Of a DNA stretch of 64,000 bases, positions 9,138-18,200 are shown piece by piece. Position numbers and translations under genes: made by a program. A model generated the notes under the pieces. That model was not told where the DNA came from. It ran no database searches and saw only the letters and a list, made by a program, of their open reading frames with translations. The DNA lies in the NCBI RefSeq assembly GCF_001746365.1, contig NZ_MJAJ01000033.1, forward strand, positions 26,008 through 90,007. The letters are read 5' to 3'. The DNA is from Streptomyces sp. LUP30 (GTDB taxonomy: Bacteria > Actinomycetota > Actinomycetes > Streptomycetales > Streptomycetaceae). Each line of letters starts with the position of its first letter. Position 1 is the stretch's first letter.

Positions 9138-11492
9138 TCATGGGCGCGTTTCGGCCCGACTCGGGGCCCTCGCGGACAGCAGTTCCGCGGCGTTTGTCAG
9201 GAGATGTCCGGCCACCGCACCCGGGGTGCGGGCGGTCCACGCGGCCAGGGCGGTGCCGGACGTGACACGGTTGAAGTGGGTCAGATCGGGGTCGCACGCC
9301 AGCTGGTGGTCCAGGGGCCGTACGGGATCGCCGCCCGGCGTGCGGCGGGCGGTCTCCCGCGCGTACCAGCGGAAGACGTCGGCCGTGCGGAGGCGGCCGT
9401 CGACGCTGTCGGACGCCGGCAGTGCCGTGGCGGATCCGCCGAGCAGGTGTTCCTCGATGTGCCGGCGCCGGTGTTCGGGAATGTCGGCGAAATACCGGTG
9501 TGCGCGCAGGAGTCGGTGCAGCAGGCCGGCCCGGGCGGGGAACAGGGTGCCCCGGCGGACGACCCGTGCGGGAACGCCGAGGGTGGCGTGCCGTTCGGTG
9601 GGGGCCCAGGTGACGTCGTCGTCGCCGGCCCGCGCGAGGGTGTGCTTGAGGGCGTCGGCGAGCCGGGCGGCCGGTGCGCAGGCGGTGAGCGAGGTGGAGA
9701 CGAGGAAGGCGGCGCCGAGCGCGAAGGCGGTGGCGGCCTGTTCGGGCGTGCCGACGACGCCGCACAGACCCACGTGCACGGGTTCGGGCCCGGGAGCGCC
9801 GGCGGCGAGCGCGGCGACGGCGGGCAGGAGCTGGTAGGCGTCGGCGCCGTCGGTGTGCCAGCCCCCCGGGGCCTGGACGGCCAGGTCGGAGGCGACCGGC
9901 AGCATGCGGGCGACGTCGGCCTCCGCGGCCGACAGGCCTGCGGTGCGCACGAGTTCGTCGAGCAGGGCCGTGGAGGGCGGGCGCAGGAAGGCCGCGGCCT
10001 GGTCGAGGCCGGTGACACGGGCGATGACGTGCCGTACGGCGACGGGGGCGCCGGCCGGGCCGCGGCGGGCGCCGGTGAAGCGGAAGCGGACGAGCGCCGC
10101 GTCGGGGCCGTGCGGGTGGTGGGCCTCGACGTACCGCACCTCGTGGGCGAGCAGCGCGGTGACCTGTTCGTCCGCCTCCGGTCCGGGGCGCAGCCCGATC
10201 CCTCGTCCCTGTCGGCCCGCCCCGCCGAGGGACGCCCGGTCCGGGGCGCCGGGGGCGGGGTCGGCGAAGGCCGCGAGACCGGCCGCCCGGGCGGCCCGGC
10301 AGACCTCGTCGCCCACGGCCCCGTCCCCGGTCCCGGACACGACCCAGGCCAGTTCGGCCTCGTACCGATCCCGGAAGCGCGCCGCGCCGAGCCGCTCCTT
10401 GGCCACCGGGACGCGCCGCGGCACGGGGGGCCGCCTCGTCCCACCCGTCGTTCCGCGCGTCCCCGGCGCCGCTGCGCTGTCGCCGCCCGGGCCCGGACCC
10501 GGCGCCGTCTCCTCCTCGGGCCGGGCAGCCCCGGCGTCCTGTCCGGTTCGCGTCGCCGGGACCGCTCCGCCGGCGGCATCCGCGCCCATACCGCCCCCCG
10601 GCACTGCGCCGGCGGCGTCCGGCGGGCCCTGCGGGCCGGCCGCGCGCGGCGTCAGTTCCGTCCGGGCCGCCGCCCACAGCTTGGTCAGCACGCTTCCCGG
10701 GCCCAGCTCGACCAGCTCCGTGACCCCTTGGTCGACGAGGTGGGCCAGGCTGTCCCACCAGCGCACTCCCCTGCACATGTGCTCGCGCAGCCGGAGAGCG
10801 ATCCGGTCGGCGCGGTGGGGGCGGGCGGTGACGTTGGAGAGCACCGGGACGCGGGGCTCGTGGAAGGTGACGGCGTCGAGGACGGTCCCCAGTTCGTCGG
10901 CCGCCTCGGCCATGTAGCGGGAGTGGGCGGCGACGCTGATGTGCAGCAGCACGCACTTGCCCGCTCCCTCCCGGCGCAGCACGGGCGCGAGGGCGCGGAC
11001 GGACTCCTCGGGGCCCGAGAGGACGGTCTGCACGGGCGAGTTGTGGTTGGCGACGTCGATGTCGTCCGCGCCCTCACGGCGCATGATCTCCCGCAGCCGC
11101 CCGACGCCGAGCCCGACGACCGCGAGCATGCCGCCCCCGGTCGCCCGGCTCATGATCTCGGCGCGGGCCACGACGAGACGCAGCCCGGTCTCGAAGTCGA
11201 GGGCGCCGGACGCGTAGAGGGCGGTGTACTCGCCGAGGCTGTGGCCGATCATGCAGTCGGGTTGCGGCTCGCGGGCGGCGCGGTCGAGGTAGGTCAGCGC
11301 GCCGACGGTGTAGAGCACGGGCTGCAGGACCCGGGTGTCGCGCAACGCGGCCTGGTCGGAGCAGAGTTCGGGCACCGAGCGGCCGAGTACGGCCTCCGCG
11401 CACGCGAGCGTCCCGGGGTGGCGGTCGAAGAGTCCGGCCCCCATGTTCTTGCGCTGGGAGCCTTGGCCGGGAAACGCCCACACGACTCTCAT
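9138..11492 (-). CDS. Trans-acting malonyl-CoA acyltransferase fused to a degenerate PfaD-type domain
   Basis: The protein has 784 aa. Residues 1-290 are an AT: FPGQGSQ at 7-13, GHSLGE with nucleophile Ser85, and an AHS histidine near 190. It should load the AT-less modules. An alanine/proline-rich spacer follows. From about 390 the protein follows the PfaD/PksE enoyl-reductase family closely (VRYVEA, LVRFRFTG, VIARV, GWHTD, RRGTLFPARA). However, the glycine-rich flavin loop usually GGIGTPEAA reads CGVVGTPEQA, and the usual TGSVNQ reads STSLTA, so FMN binding and trans-enoyl reduction are doubtful. AT-PfaD fusions are common in trans-AT clusters; the loss of the flavin motifs is unusual. The gene lies 46 bp after the ECH gene and starts at ATG 11492 after AGGGGG. 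Confidence 0.92.
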   Translation of the reverse strand: MRVVWAFPGQGSQRKNMGAGLFDRHPGTLACAEAVLGRSVPELCSDQAALRDTRVLQPVLYTVGALTYLDRAAREPQPDCMIGHSLGEYTALYASGALDFETGLRLVVARAEIMSRATGGGMLAVVGLGVGRLREIMRREGADDIDVANHNSPVQTVLSGPEESVRALAPVLRREGAGKCVLLHISVAAHSRYMAEAADELGTVLDAVTFHEPRVPVLSNVTARPHRADRIALRLREHMCRGVRWWDSLAHLVDQGVTELVELGPGSVLTKLWAAARTELTPRAAGPQGPPDAAGAVPGGGMGADAAGGAVPATRTGQDAGAARPEEETAPGPGPGGDSAAAPGTRGTTGGTRRPPVPRRVPVAKERLGAARFRDRYEAELAWVVSGTGDGAVGDEVCRAARAAGLAAFADPAPGAPDRASLGGAGRQGRGIGLRPGPEADEQVTALLAHEVRYVEAHHPHGPDAALVRFRFTGARRGPAGAPVAVRHVIARVTGLDQAAAFLRPPSTALLDELVRTAGLSAAEADVARMLPVASDLAVQAPGGWHTDGADAYQLLPAVAALAAGAPGPEPVHVGLCGVVGTPEQAATAFALGAAFLVSTSLTACAPAARLADALKHTLARAGDDDVTWAPTERHATLGVPARVVRRGTLFPARAGLLHRLLRAHRYFADIPEHRRRHIEEHLLGGSATALPASDSVDGRLRTADVFRWYARETARRTPGGDPVRPLDHQLACDPDLTHFNRVTSGTALAAWTARTPGAVAGHLLTNAAELLSARAPSRAETRP

Positions 11493-11538
11493 CGGCCCCC
11501 TTCCCGGTGCGCCGTGCGGCGATGTCCGGGCCCGGCGC

Positions 11539-12333
11539 TCACCGCTCCCACGGGTAGCGCCCTTCGGCTGCGAACCGTGCCATGCCCTCGCTGACGCCCG
11601 GCTCCGCGGCGAGCCGGGCGAACTCGGTGACCGCGCGCCGCTCGGTCTCGGCGGTGACGGGGTGCAGCGCGGACAGGTAGTTCTTGGCCTCTCCGATCAT
11701 CCGGGCGTCGACCTTCGTCAGCCGGGACAGCAGCCGGCGCACCAACGGGCCCGCATCCGGGGACAGTTCGTCGGCGAGCCCGCGGTCCACGGCCTCCTGG
11801 GCGGTGAGCGGCAGGGTGGTGAGGGTCATGGCGCCGGCGGTGCGGAAGCCGGTGCGGCGGATCAGGAACGGGAGCACGCTGCACGGCAGCAGGCCCCACA
11901 GGGCCTCGGGAAGGCTGAACACGCCGCGTTCGGTGGTGTGCACGAGATCGCAGGCGGCGGCGAGTCCCACGCCGCCGCCGGTCACCCGCCCGTCCACGCA
12001 GGCGAGGGTCAGCCTCGGCGCCTCGGTGAGCCGCCGCAGCAGTCCGAAGAACGCGGACCCGTGGGCCGCTCCTCGGCCCGGATCCCCGTCGTGGACGGAC
12101 GTGGCGGGGAACTCCCCCGCAGACTCGGCCATGTCCAGCCCGTTGCAGAACACCTGCCCGGGCGAGTCGAGCACGACCAGCCGGCAGGTGTCGGACTTCT
12201 CGGCGCTGTCGAGGGCCTCGTGCAGGTCCGCGATCAGGGCGGAGTCGACGGTGTTGCCGCGCTCGGGCCGGCTCAGGGTGATCCGCAGGACGGCGGGATC
12301 CTGGCGCCGAACGCGAACGGTGCCGTGGCTCAT
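11539..12333 (-). CDS. Enoyl-CoA hydratase-like enzyme of a polyketide beta-branching cassette (ECH1 type)
   Basis: This 264-aa crotonase-fold protein is expected to dehydrate the HMG-like adduct made by the adjacent synthase on a carrier protein. The oxyanion-hole segments are visible (FCNGLDM and GRVTGGGVGLAAACD). The stretch LPEALWGLLPCSVLPFLIRR followed by MTLTTLPL matches the PksH-type dehydratases of beta-branching cassettes rather than fatty-acid degradation enzymes. It starts 7 bp after the HCS stop, so the two are co-translated. A second ECH (decarboxylase), a donor ACP and a decarboxylating KS, usually part of the cassette, are not in this window and may lie to the left. Confidence 0.88.
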   Translation of the reverse strand: MSHGTVRVRRQDPAVLRITLSRPERGNTVDSALIADLHEALDSAEKSDTCRLVVLDSPGQVFCNGLDMAESAGEFPATSVHDGDPGRGAAHGSAFFGLLRRLTEAPRLTLACVDGRVTGGGVGLAAACDLVHTTERGVFSLPEALWGLLPCSVLPFLIRRTGFRTAGAMTLTTLPLTAQEAVDRGLADELSPDAGPLVRRLLSRLTKVDARMIGEAKNYLSALHPVTAETERRAVTEFARLAAEPGVSEGMARFAAEGRYPWER

Positions 12334-12340
12334 CGGTCGG

Positions 12341-13573
12341 TCAGCTCCAGGAGTAGAGGCGGTGGAAGTTCTCGATGCGGCCGAGCGTCAGCAGCCCTGC
12401 GCCGTCGAAGAGGTCGCCGTACAGGTCCGCGTAGGGCTTGGTGTCGACGTCCAGGTCCCGCACGCCGAACGCGCGGTCGCCGCCGAGTTCGGTGACGGCG
12501 TCGTACTCCTCCATGGTCAGCGGCCGCCGGGCGTCGAGGGCGGTCCCGATCCGCATCCGGCCGGCGGTGGCCACCGCCTCCTCGCCGAGCACGCCGCTGA
12601 AGAACTCCGAGCCGCACCCCGAGCCGTAGGAGAACAGCCCGATGCGGCACGGTGTCTCGGGGGTGCCGAGGTCGAGGAGTGAGCACAGGGCCAGGTAGAG
12701 CGAGGCGGAGAAGAGGTTCCCGACCCGGGAGCCGTAGTGCAGGGTGGGCGCGACCCGGCGGGCGAAGTCCTCGGCCGCCTCGCGCGGCCCCAGGCCCTTG
12801 TGGGTGCGCAGCAGTTTGCGGTGCGCGCCCTTGACCATCCCGGCGAACGGGGTGTGCAGGACCAGGTGGGCGAAGCTGTCCACCACGTCGGCGCCCGCCA
12901 CCCGTTCGCGGTAGGCGGCGAAGCTGCGCTCCAGACAGGTCAGGTAGGACAGCAGGGATACGTCGGAGTCGACGAAGTCCAGGTCCGGACGGGGCCGCAG
13001 GGTGTCCATCACCTCGAAGGTGTGCAGCCCGCTGGCCCCGGGGTCGAGGTCCAGGACGTGCGGTCGGCGGCCGACCAGGAGGGCGACGGCGCCGGCGCCC
13101 TCGGAGGGCTCCCAGTAGGTGCCGCGGGCCGCCGCGCTCGGTGCGTCGGCGGCGATCACCAGGGCCTTGGCGGTGTCCACGGGTGAGGCGCCGATGATGC
13201 CTGCGGCGGTCTGGAGGGCGGCCGTGCCGCCGTAGCAGGCGTGTTTGACCTCGAAGGAACGGCAGCGCGGGCTGAGGCCGAGGTGGTGGTGGATGTAGGT
13301 GGAGATGGGCTTGCCGAGGTCGAGGCCCGACTCGGTGCCGACGACGAGGAGTTCGATGGCGTCGCGTTCACCGGGGGTGAGCCGGTCGAGGAGGGGCCTG
13401 GCCGCGTTGACCGCGTTGGTGACCGCGTCCTCACAGGGCAGGTTGACCGACTTCTGGCGCATCATGAGGTTGTCGAACCGGGTCATGTCCAGGCCTCGGC
13501 CGCGGAAGAGCTCCGCCACGTCGAAACAGGCGCGTGCCACATAGGCGTTGATCGCCTCGATGCCGACAGCCAT
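12341..13573 (-). CDS. HMG-CoA synthase-like enzyme (HCS) for polyketide beta-branching
   Basis: This 410-aa enzyme is expected to condense an acyl-ACP carbanion with the beta-keto group of the growing chain, installing a methyl-type branch. The catalytic triad of the HMG-CoA synthase family is present: Glu81 in VVGTESG, Cys113 in KHACYGG and His240 in LHTPFAGMVKGAHR. It is the first gene of the HCS-ECH-AT-PKS-MFS operon and sits under cluster box 2. The ATG at 13573 follows GGGAG. Neither ACP in the PKS at 2846-9001 shows the tryptophan six residues after the serine that often marks beta-branching carriers (both have Leu), so the acceptor ACP is probably encoded off the left edge. Confidence 0.93.
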   Translation of the reverse strand: MAVGIEAINAYVARACFDVAELFRGRGLDMTRFDNLMMRQKSVNLPCEDAVTNAVNAARPLLDRLTPGERDAIELLVVGTESGLDLGKPISTYIHHHLGLSPRCRSFEVKHACYGGTAALQTAAGIIGASPVDTAKALVIAADAPSAAARGTYWEPSEGAGAVALLVGRRPHVLDLDPGASGLHTFEVMDTLRPRPDLDFVDSDVSLLSYLTCLERSFAAYRERVAGADVVDSFAHLVLHTPFAGMVKGAHRKLLRTHKGLGPREAAEDFARRVAPTLHYGSRVGNLFSASLYLALCSLLDLGTPETPCRIGLFSYGSGCGSEFFSGVLGEEAVATAGRMRIGTALDARRPLTMEEYDAVTELGGDRAFGVRDLDVDTKPYADLYGDLFDGAGLLTLGRIENFHRLYSWS

Positions 13574-13645
13574 GGTCGCTCCCGCGGTCGGGGGCCTGCC
13601 AGCGGGCCCCGGCTCTCGGTTGTAACCTTCGCGGGCGTCGGGGAT

Positions 13646-13660
13646 CTGCTCACTTTTGCA
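13646..13660. promoter_or_regulatory. Cluster box 2 (shortened form) between HCS and PPTase genes
   Basis: The minus strand reads TGCAAAAGTGAGCAG, which matches boxes 1 and 3 apart from small gaps. It stands 73-87 bp upstream of the HCS start and about 84 bp upstream of the divergent PPTase start, so it may serve both. A weak -10-like TTACAA (13625-13620) follows on the minus strand at a similar distance. Confidence 0.4.
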
Positions 13661-13743
13661 CGGCGGGGCGGTTCCGTGCGCCGCAGGCTCGTTACTCGCC
13701 ACAGGACGTCGGACGGCTCCGGACCGGTACCGGGGAGGCCGCC

Positions 13744-14484
13744 GTGCACGAGGAAGGTCCGCCGCCGTCCCGTGTCGCCCTGCACCATCCGGTCACCGGC
13801 GCCCCCCTCGCCCATGTGTGGGCCGCCGCCCCGGACGCCTACGGCGACCGCACCCTGCTGTCGGAGGAGGAACGGCGGCGCTCCGGAGCCTTCCGCCGGG
13901 AGGGGGACCGTCGCCTGTACGTCGCGGCACGCACCCTGCTGCGGACCGCGCTCAGCCGCTGTGTTCCCGAAGTCCCGCCCGCCGGCTGGCGTTTCACCAC
14001 GGGCCCGCACGGCCGTCCCGAGCCCGCCGGGCCGCTCACCGTGCCCCTGCTGCGTTTCAGCGTCGCCCACGCTCCGGGCCTGGCCGTCTGTCTCGTCTGT
14101 CCCGAGCTGGACTGCGGCGTCGACGTCGAGGTCGCCGACCGCTCGGTGGACCCGGTGCGCGTGGCGCGCACGATGTTCCATCCCCGGGAGGCCGCACGGG
14201 TGCTCGCGGCCCCGCCCACCGAGCGCGGGGCCGTGTTCCTGCGGCACTGGACGCTGAAGGAGGCGTACGGCAAGGCGCGGGGTCTGGGCTTCCTGCTGCC
14301 CCCGGACTCCTACGCCGTCACCCCCGACGCGGCGGGCGGCCCCCGCCTGGCCGCGGCCGACGACGACGGCCTGCTGTGGCAGTTCGCCCAGTGGCCCCGG
14401 GGCGACCGGCATCTCGTCGCGGTGGCGCTGCGACGGGGCCATGGGCCGGACCTGACGGTGGTCCGGCATCCCGGCCCGCCGTGA
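13744..14484 (+). CDS. Sfp-type 4'-phosphopantetheinyl transferase
   Basis: This 246-aa enzyme attaches phosphopantetheine from CoA to the serines of the cluster's carrier proteins. The two Sfp motifs are clear: GVDVEVADR (metal-binding Asp and Glu) and WTLKEAYGKARGLG. A PLLRFSVAHAPG motif precedes them, as in other Sfp-type enzymes. It is the only plus-strand gene inside the cluster, and its stop is 6 bp from the stop of the convergent thioesterase gene. The GTG at 13744 is set by GGGGAGG five bases upstream. It is probably dedicated to this NRPS-PKS but could serve others. Confidence 0.93.
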   Translation: MHEEGPPPSRVALHHPVTGAPLAHVWAAAPDAYGDRTLLSEEERRRSGAFRREGDRRLYVAARTLLRTALSRCVPEVPPAGWRFTTGPHGRPEPAGPLTVPLLRFSVAHAPGLAVCLVCPELDCGVDVEVADRSVDPVRVARTMFHPREAARVLAAPPTERGAVFLRHWTLKEAYGKARGLGFLLPPDSYAVTPDAAGGPRLAAADDDGLLWQFAQWPRGDRHLVAVALRRGHGPDLTVVRHPGPP

Positions 14485-14490
14485 CGCGGG

Positions 14491-15249
14491 TCAGGGCACC
14501 GTCTGCCGGATGACCTCGCGCAGATCCTGCCGCAGATCCGACCACAGCGGTTCGGGCAGCCCGGCCAGGTAGAAGTGGCCGCCGTCGTAGACCCGCATCC
14601 GGAACGGGCCGTCGCTCATGGTCTCCCACAGCCGCAGTTCCAGTGGGGTGACCTCCGGGTCGTGGTCGCCGGTGAACCCGGACAGCGGGCAGCGCAGCCG
14701 CGGGCCGGGCAGCGGCCGGTAGCTCTCGTTGAGGTGGAAGTCGGCGCGCAGGGCGGGCAGGAACATCCGCATCAGGTCACGCTGTCGCATCACCTCCTCG
14801 GGGGTGCCGCCCAGCTCGGCGACGACCCGCAGGAAGTCGTCGTCGGCGAGCCCCGCGAACGGGGGACGGCGTGCGGCCAGGTGCGGGGCGCGTCGCCCCG
14901 ACACCAGCAGCCGGCGCGGGGCGCGCGCCGGGTCGTCCTGGAAGCGGCGGGCGACCTCGTAGGCGATGGCCGCCCCGGTGCTGTGGCCGAACAGGGCGTA
15001 CGGCCGGTCCAGATGGGGGGCGAGGCCCGCGCAGAGCGGGCCGATGAGATCCTCCATGCTCGTGTGGGCCGGTTCGGCGACGCGGGTCTCGCGGCCCGGC
15101 AGGATCACCGGACACACCTCGATCTCCGGCAGCAGCTTCTCCCGCCAGGGCCGGTAGAAGCCGCCGCCGCCACCGGCGTGGGCGAAGCAGAACAGGCGCA
15201 GCGGTGCGTCCCGGGTGGCGTCGCCGCTCTTCAGCCAGATACCGGTCAC
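14491..15249 (-). CDS. Type II thioesterase
   Basis: This 252-aa alpha/beta-hydrolase removes stalled or mis-primed acyl groups from carrier proteins of the assembly line. Ser90 lies in FGHSTGA, the acid is in GDHDPE (residues 195-197), and His225 lies in DGGHFYLAG. The N-terminal LFCFAHAGGGG is the oxyanion-hole motif of the family. It starts 43 bp after the NRPS stop on the same strand, with AAGGA before a GTG start, so it is the third gene of the hemoglobin-NRPS-TE unit. It is a discrete enzyme, so chain release by a fused thioesterase, if any, would be encoded elsewhere. Confidence 0.92.
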   Translation of the reverse strand: MTGIWLKSGDATRDAPLRLFCFAHAGGGGGFYRPWREKLLPEIEVCPVILPGRETRVAEPAHTSMEDLIGPLCAGLAPHLDRPYALFGHSTGAAIAYEVARRFQDDPARAPRRLLVSGRRAPHLAARRPPFAGLADDDFLRVVAELGGTPEEVMRQRDLMRMFLPALRADFHLNESYRPLPGPRLRCPLSGFTGDHDPEVTPLELRLWETMSDGPFRMRVYDGGHFYLAGLPEPLWSDLRQDLREVIRQTVP

Positions 15250-15292
15250 CGCTGTCCTTCCGTTCGGTGGGGTCCGGGGCGGGCGGCCCCGG

Positions 15293-18200
15293 TCATCGGT
15301 CGGCGCCGTCAGCGCCGTCAGCGCCGTCAGCCGAGCGGAGAACGGCGTGGCCGTACGCGCCCGTCGCCGAGACGGCGTTGACCAGTGCCCGCAAGGGCGC
15401 GCCCGGTGCGACGGGCGCCCAGGGCCGGGCCGTGTCGGCGACCGTGAGCCGGGTCCAGTCGGGCAGTGGGGTGCGCCGGGGCGCCAGGGCGGTCGGCGCC
15501 AGGGTGCGCTCGCGCAGTTGCAGGAGCACCTTGGTGAGCTGGGACAGCCCGGAGGCCGCCTCCAGGTGTCCGATGTGCGGTTTGACCGTGCCGACGAGCA
15601 GGTCCCCGGTGCTGCCGGGCGGACGCAACGCGGTGAGCAGGGCGTCCAGTTCGGCGGCGTCGGCCAGCAGGGCGCCGGAGGCGGCGCACTCGGCGTACCC
15701 GATGTCCGCCCCGCCCAGTCCGTGCCGGTGCAGCATGCGGGTGAGGGAGCGGGCGAGCGGGTCGGCGGCCGGCATCGCGAACGGTGCGGACCGCCCGGCC
15801 GAGCCGGTGCCGGTCGCCTCGACGACCGCGTGCAGGACGTCGCGGCGCTCCACGGCGTCCCGCAGCGGGCGCAGCAGCAGCGCGCCCGCGCCCTCGCCGG
15901 GCGGCCAGCCGCCGTCCTCGGCGTCGAAGGCGCCGACGGAGGGGAGCTCCGCCGCCAGGCCGAGGTCGCGCAGCAGCGCCAGGTGGTAGGGATGGGCCAC
16001 CACGTTGACCCCCGTCACCAGGGCCGCGTCGCACTCCCCCTGGTGCAGGCTGGTCACGGCCAGGTGCAGGGCGGTCAGCGAGGAGGAGCAGGCGGTGTCC
16101 ACCGCGACGGCCGGGCCCTCGAAGCCGAGGCAGTGCGCGATCCGCGCCGGGAGGTCCGAGGCGGCGCCCGCCTGGCGGGCCGCCGCGCCCTGCCGCCACC
16201 GGGTCTCGCCCAGCTGCCGGTGGTCGTGCCACATGGTGGCCGTGAACACCCCGACCCGCTCGCCGTCGCGGGTGAGACCGCCGGGTGTGTGGCCGGCGTC
16301 CTCCAGGCACTGCCACACCACCGGCAGCAGCAGCCGCAGTTGCGGATCCAGGCCTTCGGCCTCCTGGGGCGAGATGCGGAACAGACGGCCGTCGAACCCG
16401 TCGTCGCCGCGCAGATAGCCGCCGTGCGGCCAGGTCTGCGCCCGGTCCGGCGCGGCGCCTGCGGCAGCGGCGAACGCGGCCGCCCGTTCGGGGGGCAGCG
16501 GGCCGAGTGTGCGACGCCCGGAGCGCAGGATCTCCCAGAACTCCTCCAGGCCGTCCGCGCCGGGATAACGTCCGGCGGCGCCGATGACGGCCACGTCCGC
16601 CGGCGCCGGCCGGGCTCCCGTCCTGGCCTCGGCGGCGGCGTGCCGCGCCCGGACCGGCCGGACGCGCGCCAGGGGACCCTCGGGGTCTTCAAACTCCCGT
16701 GACTCCTGAGGCTCTTGAGGCTCCTGTTTCTCCTTGGGCAGCGGACCGGCGAGGAAGGCGTGCAGCAGCCGCTGGCCGGGATGCAGCCGGAAGGCGTCAC
16801 GGACGCGGTCGAACGCGAGGCTCCCCACCGCGCACAGGCCGACACCGCTCTCCCGCTGCCCGCTCATCAGCAACTGCCCCATGTAGCCGGCCTCGACCGC
16901 CAGGTACAGCTCCGACTCCTCGCCGTACAGCGGCTCGATGCCGCGCGGCTCGGAGATCAGGAACACCTCGAACGCCGCGCGGTCGAAGACGGGGCGGTTG
17001 TAGGAGAAGTGGACGGTGCGGTCGATCCCGGGCTCGGCGGTGACCCGTTGCAGGGCGTGGTCGTCCGGACGGTGGTAGTACAGGCCGCCGGGAACGCCCT
17101 CGACCGCCCCCGGTTTGATGTGCAGGTAGGCCTGCACGGCGTAGGTGTCCCCGGCCGACGGGTACAGCCGGCGCGGGCCGGAGCCGGCCGGACGGGAACG
17201 CAGGGCGGTCAGGAAGCGCAGGAAGGCGTCGCGTCCGAGCGGGCCGTCGGCGAAGTCCCGTCGGGTGGCACGCTCCAGATACCGCTCGGCCGGCGGGAGC
17301 GGGCCGTCGAGCGCCAGCAGGGGTTCGTCGTCGGAGTGCCGTCGCAGGTGCCAGGCACCCGACTTGAAGCGGTCGCGGTCCTCGGCGGAGAAGAACTCCA
17401 CGCTCTCCGGGGTGACAGGGGCGTCCGGTGCCGGGGGCTCGTGGGGTCGTTCCTCCTCGGCCGCGGGCCGCGAGGCCGGCTCGGCCCGGTCGCCGCCGCC
17501 CGTGAGATGGCGGGCCATCCCGACGACGGTCGGCTCGGCCAGCAGGGCCGAGACGGGGACCCGGCGGCCGTAGCGCGCCCGCAGCGCCGAGGACAGCTGG
17601 GCCAGGGTGAAGGAGGTCGCGCCCTGGTCCCAGAGGTCGAGCGTCGGGTCGAGTCCGGGCACGTCGATCAGTTCGGCGAGCAACGAGCCTATTTCCTCGG
17701 CCAGTTGCTCGGCGGGCGGAAACGCGGAGCCGGGTACGGACCCGGGCCGCTGCGTCGGCGTCCGCGTCGTCGGTGGTTCCGGCTCGCCGGGCGCGGGCAA
17801 CGGCCACGGCAGAGCGTCGCGGTCCAGCTTGCCGTTGCCGGTCGCCGGGAAGGACGGCAGGAACGTCACGAAGTTCGGGACCATGTAGTCGGGCAGGGTC
17901 CGGGCGGCGTGGGCGCGCAGCTCGGACACGGAGGGCCGGACGGCGCCCGGTTCGGCGAGCAGGTACGCGACCAGGCGACGGTCCCCCGCGCCGTCGGGCC
18001 GGGCCACCACCACCGCGTCGTGCACGGCCGCATGACCGCGCAACCGGTGTTCTATCTCGCCGAGTTCGACGCGGAAGCCCCGGATCTTCACCTGGTGGTC
18101 GCGGCGTCCCAGGAAGACCATCACCCCGTCGTCGCGGAAGGCCGCCCGGTCCCCGGTGGCGTACATGCGGGACTCCGGGCCGCCCGCGAACGGCTCGGGG

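Noticed and set aside
1242..9265. Very long open frames (over 2000 codons) on both strands across the PKS and exporter genes, including one joining PKS-region and exporter sequence
   Set aside because: They arise from the high GC content, where stops are rare in shadow frames. Their translations are Arg/Pro/Gly-rich with no domains, and the real frames carry clear PKS and MFS motifs with ribosome sites.
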